NCBI RefSeq assembly: GCF_000614205.1
Contig: NZ_BAKN01000018.1
Coordinates: 1-60,396 of the forward strand
Origin: Hoylesella saccharolytica JCM 17484
Lineage (GTDB): Bacteria; Bacteroidota; Bacteroidia; Bacteroidales; Bacteroidaceae
Direction of reading: 5' to 3'
DNA: 60,396 nt
Below are positions 1-8,597 of this stretch, piece by piece; the first letter of the stretch is position 1; every line of letters begins with the position of its first letter. Under the pieces are notes generated by a model that saw only the letters and a program-made list of their open reading frames with translations, was not told the origin of the DNA and made no database searches. A program made the translations under genes and the position numbers.

Positions 1-101
1 AAATTATGTATATAAAACGTGAAATATACAAGTTTTATTAACATCTAAGATGTCAATTACTTATAGAACCGATAAGGGGAAGAAGAGGAAAGGATTGGGG
101 C

Positions 102-515
102 TTAAAATTCAATAACACGACTGCCGTCGGCCTGCACGGTAATGGTTACTTTGGCGGTGTCGGCGGGCAGAATGTCTTCGATAAGCTCGGGCCACTCTAA
201 AAAACAGAGCGAACCGCTGTAAAAATAGTCTTCGTAACCCATATCGTACACTTCGTCGAGGGTTTTGATTCGGTAGAAGTCGAAATGGAAGATGGGGCGT
301 TGCAGTTGCGCACTATGATACTCGTTGACGAGGGCGAAGGTAGGCGATGTTACGATATCTTCTACGCCAAGGCATTGGCACAGGGCTTTAATAAAGGTGG
401 TTTTGCCGGCGCCCATCTTACCGTAAAAGGCAAAAACGGTGGCAGTACCTTTGTTGTCTACAAATTGTTGGGCGGCGCAACGGATGTCGGCGAGAGTGTT
501 GATTTTTATTTGCAT
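102..515 (-). CDS. tsaE: tRNA threonylcarbamoyladenosine biosynthesis ATPase TsaE
   Basis: TsaE is the small ATPase that works with TsaB and TsaD to place the threonylcarbamoyl group on A37 of tRNAs that read ANN codons. The 137-residue protein has a clear Walker A motif (GKMGAGKTT, about residues 32-40), followed by the family motif SPTFALVNEY near residue 57 and FHFDFYRI near residue 76. The LEWPE motif near residue 107 is also typical of the family. Length and motif order match TsaE. It is the last gene of a minus-strand run and starts about 50 bp after porX. No obvious terminator follows it before the window edge. Confidence 0.95.
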   Translation of the reverse strand: MQIKINTLADIRCAAQQFVDNKGTATVFAFYGKMGAGKTTFIKALCQCLGVEDIVTSPTFALVNEYHSAQLQRPIFHFDFYRIKTLDEVYDMGYEDYFYSGSLCFLEWPELIEDILPADTAKVTITVQADGSRVIEF

Positions 516-568
516 TATTGGGGGGATTAAGGATTAGGGGTTAAATGCTCGGCGAATTGCATGATAAA

Positions 569-2131
569 TTATAATGATCTCTTTGGTGTGAGCGTGATGA
601 GGGGCACGAGCATCTCTTCCATGCTGATGCCGCCGTGCTGAAAGGTGTCTTTGTAATAAGAAACGTAGTAGTTGTAATTGTTGGGGTAAGCCAAAAAGGT
701 GTTGCCCGTGGCAAATACGTACGAGGTGCTGATGTTGGGTGCGGGTAGCTGTATGGCGTGGGGAGCCTTGACAACAAAGAGTTCTTTTGAGTTGTAGCTG
801 AGATTGCGCCCCAGCTTGTAACGCAGGTTGGTGTTGGTGTTGCGGTCGCCGATTATTTTGATGGGCTTGTCTACACGGATGGAACCGTGGTCGGTGGTGA
901 GCACCACTTTGTAATGACTTTGCGAGAGGAGGCGGAAAAGGCGGGAGATAACGGAGTGGCGAAACCAACTGATGGTGATGGAGCGGTAGGCCGACTCGTT
1001 GTTGGCAAGCTCGCGCACCATTCGCGACTCGGTGCGGGCGTGCGAAAGCATATCGATAAAGTTGAACACAACAACGTTGAGGTTGTTTTGCTGCAGGCGG
1101 TCGAAGTGTTCGATAAGTTTCTCGGCGTCGGCCGATGTGTTGATTTTGGTATAGCTGAATGTGTCGTGTCGGCGATAGCGGTCTATCTGTGTCTGTATCA
1201 GCGGCGCTTCGTTGAGGTTTTTGCCCTCTTCTTCGTCCTCGTCTACCCAGAGTTCGGGAAACATTTCGGCAATTTTATTGGGCATCAATCCGCTGAAGAT
1301 AGCGTTACGGGCGTATTGGGTTGCGGTGGGCAGAATACTGATGTACATATCTTCGTCAATGTCAAAAAGCTCGGCTATCTCGTGCGCCAAAAGTCGCCAC
1401 TGGTCGTAACGGAAGTTGTCGATAACAATGAGGAATACTTTTTCTTTTGCGTCGAGCTGCGGAAATATTTTGGTTTTGAAGATGTCGGGGCTCATTATGG
1501 GCCGGTTGTCGGCAGGTGTTTTGGGGTCGGCCCACCGGGTATAGTTGTTTTTAATATACTTGGCAAACCCGTTGTTAGCCTCTTCTTTTTGCATCGAGAG
1601 GATGTCGGTCATGTTGCTTTCTGTGGTACTCAGCTCGAGTTCCCAGTGCACCAGTCGTTTGTATAGGTTCATCCAGTCGTTCAGATCCTTACTGTCTTGT
1701 ATCTGCAAGGCAATGTCTTGAAAGTTCTGTCGGTATCCGCTCTGGGTTACTTCGGTCATGATTTCCTTGCGATGAATGTTCTTTTTCAGTGTCAGCAAAA
1801 TCTGACTTGGGTTGACGGGCTTGATAAGATAGTCGGCAATCTTTGAACCGATAGCCTGTTCCATGATGTTCTCTTCTTCGCTTTTGGTGCACATTACGAT
1901 CGGTGTAGCGGGTTGTATCTCTTTTATCTTTTGGAGGGTTTCGAGCCCCGACAGTCCCGGCATCATCTCGTCGAGCAGAATTAGGTCGAATGTTTGCATC
2001 CTACATTGTTCTATGGCATCGGCTCCGTTGCTTACGGTGATGAGTTCGTAACCTTTGTTTTCTAAAAAAAGGATGTGGGCTTTGAGTAATTCTATCTCGT
2101 CGTCGACCCACAATAATCGTCCGTTGTTCAT
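569..2131 (-). CDS. porX: PorX-type response regulator with alkaline-phosphatase-fold (PglZ) effector domain
   Basis: PorX is the cytoplasmic response regulator that controls the type IX secretion system in Bacteroidetes. Residues 1-120 form a receiver domain with the acidic pair D10/D11, the phosphoacceptor D54 (LILLDEMMPG), T82 and K104 (LIKP), so it should be phosphorylatable. The remaining 400 residues match the PglZ/alkaline phosphatase fold, with metal-site motifs VIDNFRYDQW and TTDHGS. This fold acts as a phosphodiesterase in characterised PorX proteins. The length of 520 residues is normal. It starts 2 bp after the porW stop codon, so the two are probably cotranslated. The cognate PorY kinase is not in the window. 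Confidence 0.93.
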   Translation of the reverse strand: MNNGRLLWVDDEIELLKAHILFLENKGYELITVSNGADAIEQCRMQTFDLILLDEMMPGLSGLETLQKIKEIQPATPIVMCTKSEEENIMEQAIGSKIADYLIKPVNPSQILLTLKKNIHRKEIMTEVTQSGYRQNFQDIALQIQDSKDLNDWMNLYKRLVHWELELSTTESNMTDILSMQKEEANNGFAKYIKNNYTRWADPKTPADNRPIMSPDIFKTKIFPQLDAKEKVFLIVIDNFRYDQWRLLAHEIAELFDIDEDMYISILPTATQYARNAIFSGLMPNKIAEMFPELWVDEDEEEGKNLNEAPLIQTQIDRYRRHDTFSYTKINTSADAEKLIEHFDRLQQNNLNVVVFNFIDMLSHARTESRMVRELANNESAYRSITISWFRHSVISRLFRLLSQSHYKVVLTTDHGSIRVDKPIKIIGDRNTNTNLRYKLGRNLSYNSKELFVVKAPHAIQLPAPNISTSYVFATGNTFLAYPNNYNYYVSYYKDTFQHGGISMEEMLVPLITLTPKRSL

Positions 2132-2133
2132 TT

Positions 2134-5079
2134 CTAAAATCCTTCTAAATCGTAATACTCATCGTTCAAGTCGGGTTCTTTCTTCTTGGGCGTAGCCTGC
2201 TTTTCAGGCTCTATCACCACCTCGTCGTCTAAAGCCTTGTTTACTTGTTCTATCGTCGGGGTATTGATGGGCTCGGGCTGTGTTGGCTTTTCAGCAGGCT
2301 CGGTGAGTAACAAGAAAGTGCTGACCTTGAGCGGCGCAAAATATTTGGCGTAGAAGCGGGCGTAGTCATCATAGCTAAACTGTTTGCCAAGCAAGCGGAA
2401 GTTTTTGTCGCTGATGATAAGACTGCGGGCATTTCCCACTATGTTTGTAATGTTTTTTTGCTGATACAGCTGTCGGGCGTATTGCAATGCTTCGTCATAA
2501 CTCAGAAAACCTTGCACTTGCATTAGTCGCAATCCGTCGGCATTCATCAGGTTAATGTCGAAGTTGCGCACCAGATAGCTGGTGAAATTATATTTGGCCA
2601 ATTCGAAGAGCAGCTGGTTTTCGTTGAGTGAGTCGGGCTGATAGGCAAACATAAACATAAAGTTAGTGTTTCGCTCGGCACTAAATCCCTTTATCCGGGT
2701 AGTATCATTCTGCTGAAGTGCTGCTGTGCGTCGGCTCCAAACATCGCCAACGTCAAACTTCCCACCTTTCAGTTGTCGACCCGCATTTACGCCGTTGAGA
2801 ATTGTTTTTGCCATTTCGTGCAGACTACTTTGCGGATAAGTATCGACAATGGTACGCATAGCTTCCAGGCATGCTTCGGTATCTCCAGCGTGCAATCTGC
2901 TCAAACCGTCAATAAAGATAAACTTATCGCGATTAGCCCCGTCTTTAAATCGTTTTTCCGACAACCGTATATTGCTTTTCGCTTCATCATATCGCCCGTC
3001 TTTAAAAGCGTTATATGTAGCTGCGTAGAGCGAATCCTCGAGATGAACACCCTGCTGTGCGTTCTCCTTAAAATACGGATCGGTCAGCAAAACAGTCCAT
3101 TGACTTTGCGGAAAGTCGGCTTTCAGTCGTTCGATGTAAGTGGCGGCCACATCCGTTCGACCCATTCGTGAATAGAGTAAAAACAGATGATAATACACAT
3201 CGTCCATATTTTGAAAGTCGGGATATCGGTCGGTCAGCCGCCGCAAGGTCTTTTCCGCCAAAGTCGAATTATCCATTTGGTCCTTAAAAATAACGCCCGC
3301 ATGATACAATGCCTCTGTTAAAGTCTGATTACTGGTCTGCAACTGCTCGTCGGTGAAAGGTATTTGTGCCATATAATACTCGCGTTTATGCGGGTCGTTG
3401 GCAGCCACCTCCATGGCTTTCTTAACAGAATCGGCTTGTGCTTCGGCTCTATCGATAGAGTCTCGTACAGCTTCTGTCAGTTCTCCGGAACTATTTCCGA
3501 GAGTAGCAGTAGTTCTGTTCATGCGCTGCCAGTTGTCAACATTATCTCGTTTTCCCCATTGTCGCTCAAAGGCAGCTTTACCCTGACTTACAGCCAACGG
3601 GTTGTAAAAGTACCAAACAGAGCTTTGTTGTCCGGTTGTCGGTCTTGTTCTTTCCGGTGAAAGGGTTCCTGTCCCCCTGTTACGGGTGTTGGTCTGTAGA
3701 GCATTTGCTTCGTCTTGTGCGTCTCGTTCTTCTTTCTCTTTTTTCTTTAAGGCAACAATCACCCGGTCAATAGCGGCATTTCTATCCTTCTCGTTCATTT
3801 GAGCAAGTGCCTGTAACGAGTCTTGCAACTGTACAGCCTCCGTATGTGGCACCAGCTCGTCTAATATTTTTACCCGTTTATCCAATGCGTCATAGTCTGT
3901 TCTTTCCTTATCCAACAAACCTAATGCCTCACTATAACACCTTCGGGCATCGCTAAACTTTTCTCTATCCCAATATAAATGCCCCAACTTCAGTAAAAGC
4001 ACCCCTTTCTCTATTCCGTTTCGAGTTGCCTTTTTGTTTCCGTTTTCATAAGCACCGATGGCATTCAGGGTATCTTTTTGCGCCAGATAAATGTTGCCGA
4101 TGGCATAATACACTTGGTCAAGATAATCTTTATTGTTATCTGCCGCAGCCATTCGTCTCAATTTAGCAATCATTTTCTTTGCCTGTCCCACAGCCATTAC
4201 CTCTGTCATTGCTATTCGAGCGTTAAACTCCAGCTCATAAGGTGGATTTAAATGCGTAACCTTTTTAAAAGCCTTGTATGCTTCGACAGGGCGTCTGATG
4301 GCAGCTTGCAGCTGTCCCAGCAGAAACCATTCGCGGGCCTTTTGCTTTCTTCTTTGCTCGTGTTTAATCACCTTTTGCAGATACGCGATGGCTTTTTCAT
4401 ATTCGCCTGTATGGATGTAATAGTCTGCATACGTATAATCCCATTCTTTAATGGCACGCCAATCGAGCGAGTCGCGTTGTATATTGCGTATCACATCTTC
4501 GGCATCATACAGCCATCCTTGCTCAACATAAGTCTTTGCAAGCCATGCGCGTGCTTTGCCGTATATAGAAGGTTGCGTTTGATACAGTCTGCTCATATAA
4601 GAAAAGGTAGATGCCGCCTCTTCAAAAGCACCTTGATGAAACTGTGCTTTACCCATCATTAGCCATACTTTCCACAAAAACGGATTATATTCTCTGCGGT
4701 TCAACCATTCGATATCGCGTTCGGTTTTGCGTCGGTTCTTATCCCATATTGGGCGGCGCTTGATGCTATGTAGCTGAATAGCTTTCTCACTTTTCTTTAT
4801 CGCTTTGTCAAAATTGGCCTTTCCCAGCTCTCTACTGCTTTTATTTCCTACGGTGTACAGCGGAATTATCTCTGTAAAGTTGTCCTTATTACCTTGTTCT
4901 TTCTCCAGAGCACCATCTATATAAGCCACCGAACCGTTGTAATAGACATTATAACGTGTATTAAACGAATGCCACCAACGCGACTGAGCAGTATTCTTCT
5001 CGGTCGAACAGGCCGTTACACACAGTATCATTGTGAGCAGCAGACCATAAAAAACAGGGCACTTTCTATGTCGTTTCAA
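2134..5079 (-). CDS. porW: PorW/SprE-type TPR lipoprotein of the type IX secretion system
   Basis: This 981-residue protein begins with a lipoprotein signal peptide (lipobox VTAC, Cys24), followed by the RWWHSFNTRYNVYYNG region typical of PorW/SprE proteins. TPR-like helical repeats fill most of the rest, for example AFEEAASTFSYMSRLY and EYEKAIAYLQKVI. A charged Lys/Glu-rich tail closes it. PorW and SprE are membrane lipoproteins required for type IX secretion or gliding; in the known systems PorW links the outer-membrane and inner-membrane parts of the machine. The gene overlaps the end of the upstream metal permease by 14 bp and is followed after 2 bp by porX. Assignment rests on recalled family features, so a search would help confirm it. 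Confidence 0.85.
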   Translation of the reverse strand: MKRHRKCPVFYGLLLTMILCVTACSTEKNTAQSRWWHSFNTRYNVYYNGSVAYIDGALEKEQGNKDNFTEIIPLYTVGNKSSRELGKANFDKAIKKSEKAIQLHSIKRRPIWDKNRRKTERDIEWLNRREYNPFLWKVWLMMGKAQFHQGAFEEAASTFSYMSRLYQTQPSIYGKARAWLAKTYVEQGWLYDAEDVIRNIQRDSLDWRAIKEWDYTYADYYIHTGEYEKAIAYLQKVIKHEQRRKQKAREWFLLGQLQAAIRRPVEAYKAFKKVTHLNPPYELEFNARIAMTEVMAVGQAKKMIAKLRRMAAADNNKDYLDQVYYAIGNIYLAQKDTLNAIGAYENGNKKATRNGIEKGVLLLKLGHLYWDREKFSDARRCYSEALGLLDKERTDYDALDKRVKILDELVPHTEAVQLQDSLQALAQMNEKDRNAAIDRVIVALKKKEKEERDAQDEANALQTNTRNRGTGTLSPERTRPTTGQQSSVWYFYNPLAVSQGKAAFERQWGKRDNVDNWQRMNRTTATLGNSSGELTEAVRDSIDRAEAQADSVKKAMEVAANDPHKREYYMAQIPFTDEQLQTSNQTLTEALYHAGVIFKDQMDNSTLAEKTLRRLTDRYPDFQNMDDVYYHLFLLYSRMGRTDVAATYIERLKADFPQSQWTVLLTDPYFKENAQQGVHLEDSLYAATYNAFKDGRYDEAKSNIRLSEKRFKDGANRDKFIFIDGLSRLHAGDTEACLEAMRTIVDTYPQSSLHEMAKTILNGVNAGRQLKGGKFDVGDVWSRRTAALQQNDTTRIKGFSAERNTNFMFMFAYQPDSLNENQLLFELAKYNFTSYLVRNFDINLMNADGLRLMQVQGFLSYDEALQYARQLYQQKNITNIVGNARSLIISDKNFRLLGKQFSYDDYARFYAKYFAPLKVSTFLLLTEPAEKPTQPEPINTPTIEQVNKALDDEVVIEPEKQATPKKKEPDLNDEYYDLEGF

Positions 5080-5892
5080 TCTTTCTGTTCAATCGAATTT
5101 GCAGAGCTTTGACCACTCTTACCAAAACATAAATAAGGATACTTACAAAGATAATGGATGCGCCGGAGGGCACATTGAGAGTATAGGATAGGGCCAAACC
5201 CAACAAACAATCTGTCCAACCGATGAAAATGCTTCCGATAATGATGCGTTTAAAATTGTTGGTCAGGGTGTTGGCGGTCATTTGTGGAATGGTGAGCAAG
5301 CTGATGCATAGCACAATGCCTACCAAGCGCAGTGTAGACACAATGGTCATGGCAATAAGAGCCATCATCAGATACTCGATAAAGGCAACCGGAAGGCGTT
5401 GCGAACGGGCAAAGATGGGATCGAAAGCCACGCTTAAAATGGTGTAATAAAGCAACCGAAAGACAATAACAACAACTAATGTAAGTCCTCCGAGCAGCCA
5501 AAGGTCGGCATGTCCGATGCTTAGAATGCTGCCAAAGAGAAATGAAGCAGGTCGGGTATAAAGCCGGGCGACATAAAACAACAGATAATACCCAAGCTCA
5601 TGCCGAACGTCCAGAAAACAGCGATGGCCGAATCTTCTCTTACACGCCCCCTATGTGACATCCATTGCACCCCGAAAGCACTAAGAACAGAAAAGCCCAT
5701 GGCCGAAAGAATGGGGTTGATACCGAGAAGAACACCCAGTCCGATGCCGCCGAATGAGGCATGCGTGATACCTCCGCTGATAAAAACCAACCGTCGGGCA
5801 ACGATATAAGTACCGACAAATCCGCACAAGATACTGGCCAGAAGCGACCCCAAAAGGGCGTTTTGAAAAAAAGTGTACGATAAAATATTCAT
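5066..5892 (-). CDS. ABC-3 family metal ion transporter permease (apparent frameshift)
   Basis: The two frames together give a full-length ABC-3 permease of the ZnuB/MntB type, which moves zinc, manganese or iron across the inner membrane. The N-terminal part (5521-5892) carries the family motif SGGITHASFGGIGLG. The C-terminal part (from about 5545 down to 5066) carries membrane segments such as LRLVGIVLCISLLTIP. Reading breaks near 5545 after MSPGFIPDL. Adding one base in the AA run at 5545-5546 restores FIPDLLSFLFGSILSIG and joins both halves into about 275 residues. No ATPase or binding protein is adjacent, so the metal cannot be named. The break is probably a sequence error (see findings). 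Confidence 0.82.
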
Positions 5893-5907
5893 CTTCCGGT
5901 TTACGAT

Positions 5908-6300
5908 TTATCCTTCAATCATCATAATTACCTCGTCTTTCAGCTGGTTGGGCAGGTTGATATGCCTTAAAATCAAACTTCTGTTCCAACCTTTTACCTC
6001 TTCGGGTTTCATTGTGTATAGCACTTCAGCAAACTGCTCTGCCTCTTCGTCCGTATAATTTTCTGAAGCTCTGCCTTGAAAAACATCCAGTTCTTCATCA
6101 TCGTAATATTCAATGTCTTTGACGTAAGCCTCCATCATACAGGTTTGTTCGCATCGCTCATCCTCGCCCGAACAAGTGGCGCACGATGCTGTGTCTGCCC
6201 GTACGATGGTATCTTCGTTGTTTCCTGTTTTATGGGAAAGCAACCCCAAAACAGCCGAAAAGACACCCAAAGCCACTAAAATCAGAACGAGAATAGTCAT
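5908..6300 (-). CDS. Small membrane-anchored protein with a cysteine cluster, unknown function
   Basis: I do not recognise a characterised family. The 130-residue protein starts with one hydrophobic segment (about residues 2-21), which should act as a membrane anchor or uncleaved signal. A cysteine cluster follows at about residues 40-55 (CATCSGEDERCEQTC), which could bind a metal or form disulfides. The C-terminal 70 residues are acidic and helical. It starts 4 bp after aroA and lies 15 bp before the metal permease, so it belongs to the same transcription unit. A link to the metal permease is possible but is only an inference from position. Confidence 0.75.
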   Translation of the reverse strand: MTILVLILVALGVFSAVLGLLSHKTGNNEDTIVRADTASCATCSGEDERCEQTCMMEAYVKDIEYYDDEELDVFQGRASENYTDEEAEQFAEVLYTMKPEEVKGWNRSLILRHINLPNQLKDEVIMMIEG

Positions 6301-6303
6301 ATC

Positions 6304-7592
6304 TTATTGTTCTGTTACTTCAAATCCTGCCTGCCTTAAGTCGTCCCAAAAGCACGGGTACGACTTCGTTACCACGCAGGGATTATCGATTTGCAGATGC
6401 GGATATACTATCGCTGCGGGTGCAAAAGCCAATGCCATGCGATGGTCTTCGTACGTTTCAATCGCCTCGCCTGTAGGTTCGCACCGTTCGCCGTTCCAAA
6501 GTAGCTCGCTGTCGTTCAGGTCTTGCACCACATAACCCAACTTTCGTAACTCTGCCATTAGTGCTTTGATGCGGTCGGTTTCTTTTATCTTCAGACTGGC
6601 CAACCCTTTAAAATGAAACGGAATATTCATCATGGCGCAACACACCACCAGCGTTTGAGCCAAGTCGGGCGAGTTAATCAAGTCGTATTCCAGCCTTGCC
6701 ACCCGTGCGCTTTGATGTTTCAGTGTAACGGTTGTAGGTTGTCCGTCGGTTCGTTTATCGAAAACCGTTTTTACACCCAGCAGCGAAAAGATATGTCTTA
6801 CCACCGAATCGCCCTGCTTAGAGCCATCCATCAGTCCCGACAAGCGTATTTCTGCCTCCGGGTCTGCGCTCAAAGCCATTATTTCGTACCAGTAAGAAGC
6901 CGCCGTCCAATCGTTTTCTATCAGATATTCGCGATGACAATAGGGTTGCGGTTGCACGGTAATGGTGTCGATATCCGTCCAATCGGCCACTGCTCCAAAC
7001 TCTTTCATCATCCAAAGCGTAAGATCGATGTAAGGACGTGAGGCGATAACGCCCGTCATTTTCAGCTCCAGGCCCTGCTTCAACACCGTTCCGATCATCA
7101 GCAGAGCCGATATAAACTGCGAACTCACACTGCCTGCCATCGTCAGCTGTCCGCCCTCCAAGGGCCTGCCCGATATGCGGAGCGGCGGAAAACCCTCTTC
7201 TTCGAGATACTCGATGTGGGCACCCAGATACCTCAACGCATCGACAAGCGCCTTTATCGGACGCTGTTTCATACGCTTCGTACCCGTCAAAACATATTTG
7301 CCCGGCCTACAACTCAGGTAAGCAGTAAGAAATCTCATGGCCGTTCCGGCAGCTTTAATGTCGATATTCAGTGCATCCTGCGCCTCGCCATTTGTTGCCG
7401 TAGCATCTCGCTTGTCCATTTCTTGCAGTGCTCTGACAATCACTTCGGTATCGTCGCAGTCGGATAAGTTTTGCGGAATATCCGTTCCGCCGGCCAGTGC
7501 ATGTATAATGAGCGCTCGGTTGCTGATACTTTTCGATGCGGGTAAAACAATCGTGGCATCCGTTTTTCGGGGTGCGTGATATGATATTGCAT
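6304..7592 (-). CDS. aroA: 3-phosphoshikimate 1-carboxyvinyltransferase (EPSP synthase), apparent frameshift near the start
   Basis: AroA joins shikimate 3-phosphate and phosphoenolpyruvate in the sixth step of the shikimate pathway. The long frame contains DIKAAGTAMRFLTAYL, RPIKALVDALRYLG, the substrate-site region GSVSSQFISALL and the late KIKETDRIKALMAELRKLG motif. The family N-terminus lies in two frames upstream. An ATG at 7592 begins MQYHITHPEK, and another frame continues DATIVLPASKSISNRALII, the expected first active-site motif. One extra base in the A run (T run 7563-7567 on the given strand) joins them into about 429 residues, the normal size. It is the first gene of the aroA-to-tsaE unit, with a promoter at 7621-7651. 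Confidence 0.92.
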
Positions 7593-7620
7593 ATATAATA
7601 AGGTGCTATTTATGTTATTG

Positions 7621-7651
7621 CAAAATTAGAAATTAATATCAGGATACCCAA
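7621..7651 (-). promoter_or_regulatory. Predicted aroA promoter
   Basis: On the minus strand a -7 box TAATTTTG (7621-7628) fits the Bacteroidetes TAnnTTTG consensus. A TTG within a T run (7649-7651) lies 20 bp upstream and fits the -33 element. It is about 30 bp upstream of the restored aroA start at 7592. Confidence 0.6.
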
Positions 7652-7811
7652 AAACAAGTTGTAAAAGTTTGCAAATGTCTACGGTCGATAGCCGTGTCTG
7701 CTACGCTGTTCTGACAAGATGTCGATGGGGTGGGGCTGTTCGTCGGTGTGAATGATGGCGCGATACTACCGAGATAAGGCTGCCGCAATATTGACTTGAT
7801 GGCAGGAGATA

Positions 7812-7943
7812 GCCGATTTGATATCTTCATACTGCCGATTTGATATTCTCATACTGCCGATTTGATATTCTCATACTGCCGATTTGATATTCTCATACTG
7901 CCGATTTGATATTCTCATACTGCCGATTTGATATCTTGATATA
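7812..7943. repeat. 22-bp tandem repeat, six near-identical units
   Basis: Six copies of GCCGATTTGATATTCTCATA plus CT begin at 7812, 7834, 7856, 7878, 7900 and 7922, each exactly 22 bp apart. The middle copies are identical; the first and last carry a TCTT variant of TTCT. The array is in the gap between divergent aroA and glnS, and leads directly into the diverged 22-bp lattice at 7946-8443. No open frame of interest runs through it. Confidence 0.95.
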
Positions 7944-7945
7944 CT

Positions 7946-8443
7946 GTATTTCATATCTTGATATACCATATTTCATATCGCGTTTAATAGTAGATTACAA
8001 ATTCCTAACACGTGCGGAAAGATTTCCGTACGTGTTAGGAAAAATGTCCGCACATGTAAGGAAATCTTTCCGCACGTGTAAGGAATTTATAAAAGTTAAT
8101 ACTTTAGTATATGAAATGCCACTTCTCAGAATATGAAACACTATCTCTCAATAGATAAAGAATTACCTCTCAATAAACAAGAAGCACTCTTTCAACAACA
8201 AAGAAGCACCCTTTCGCCGTGTAAAATGTTACCTCTCAACAGGAGGGAAACTGCCTCTCAACAAATAAGAAGTTATTTTTCAACAACTAACAAGATACCT
8301 TTCGAAAGACGAGAAGCACACCTTTAAAAGCCGAAAAGCGGCATCTCGGAAGGTGAAAGGCTATCTTTCGGCGGGCGAAAGGCTATCTTTCGGCGGGCGA
8401 AAGGCCGTTGCTCGATATGCGAAATACTATCTGAAAAAAGCTT
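7946..8443. repeat. Diverged 22-bp periodic lattice, about 22 consecutive units
   Basis: After one 24-bp step the 22-bp register of the preceding array continues without a break. Units can be placed at 7946, 7968, 7990, and so on up to 8422. One block (cores at 8004, 8026, 8048, 8070) has CC-TAACACGTGCGG-type near-palindromes. A second block (8092-8443) repeats a pattern of AAA, then about 7 bases, then CTCTCA or CTTTCG, then RG. For example, anchors CTCTCA/CTTTCG fall at 8145, 8167, 8189, 8211, 8233, 8255, then 8299, 8365 and 8387. Units 8356 and 8378 are identical. Sequence content changes along the block while the 22-bp spacing holds. Confidence 0.85.
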
Positions 8444-8567
8444 GTTCGATAGGTTTGTACATCTGTTTAGCGTATGTCTACTTCTTGTATCAAGTACGTA
8501 TCCTTTCTAAAATGCGCTATCACAAGAGTTGAAACGCATTTGCTGCCATGTTTTCTAAATTTAGTTG

Positions 8568-8575
8568 TATCTTTG
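8568..8575 (+). promoter_or_regulatory. Predicted glnS -7 promoter box
   Basis: TATCTTTG fits the Bacteroidetes TAnnTTTG element and is followed by GC, as in several other promoters here. It is 23 bp before the glnS ATG. I do not see a convincing -33 element at 19-20 bp. Confidence 0.55.
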
Positions 8576-8597
8576 CACCTATTAAATATAACGCATA

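Noticed and set aside
887..1666. A 259-residue open frame antisense to porX
   Set aside because: It lies fully within porX and shows no recognisable domain.
8133..8327. A 64-residue open frame inside the 22-bp lattice
   Set aside because: It is composed of repeat units; a 22-bp period changes frame in each unit, so the protein is not conserved sequence.
7812..8443. CRISPR array
   Set aside because: Units are 22 bp with no long unique spacers, no cas genes are in the window, and the repeated word itself changes along the block.
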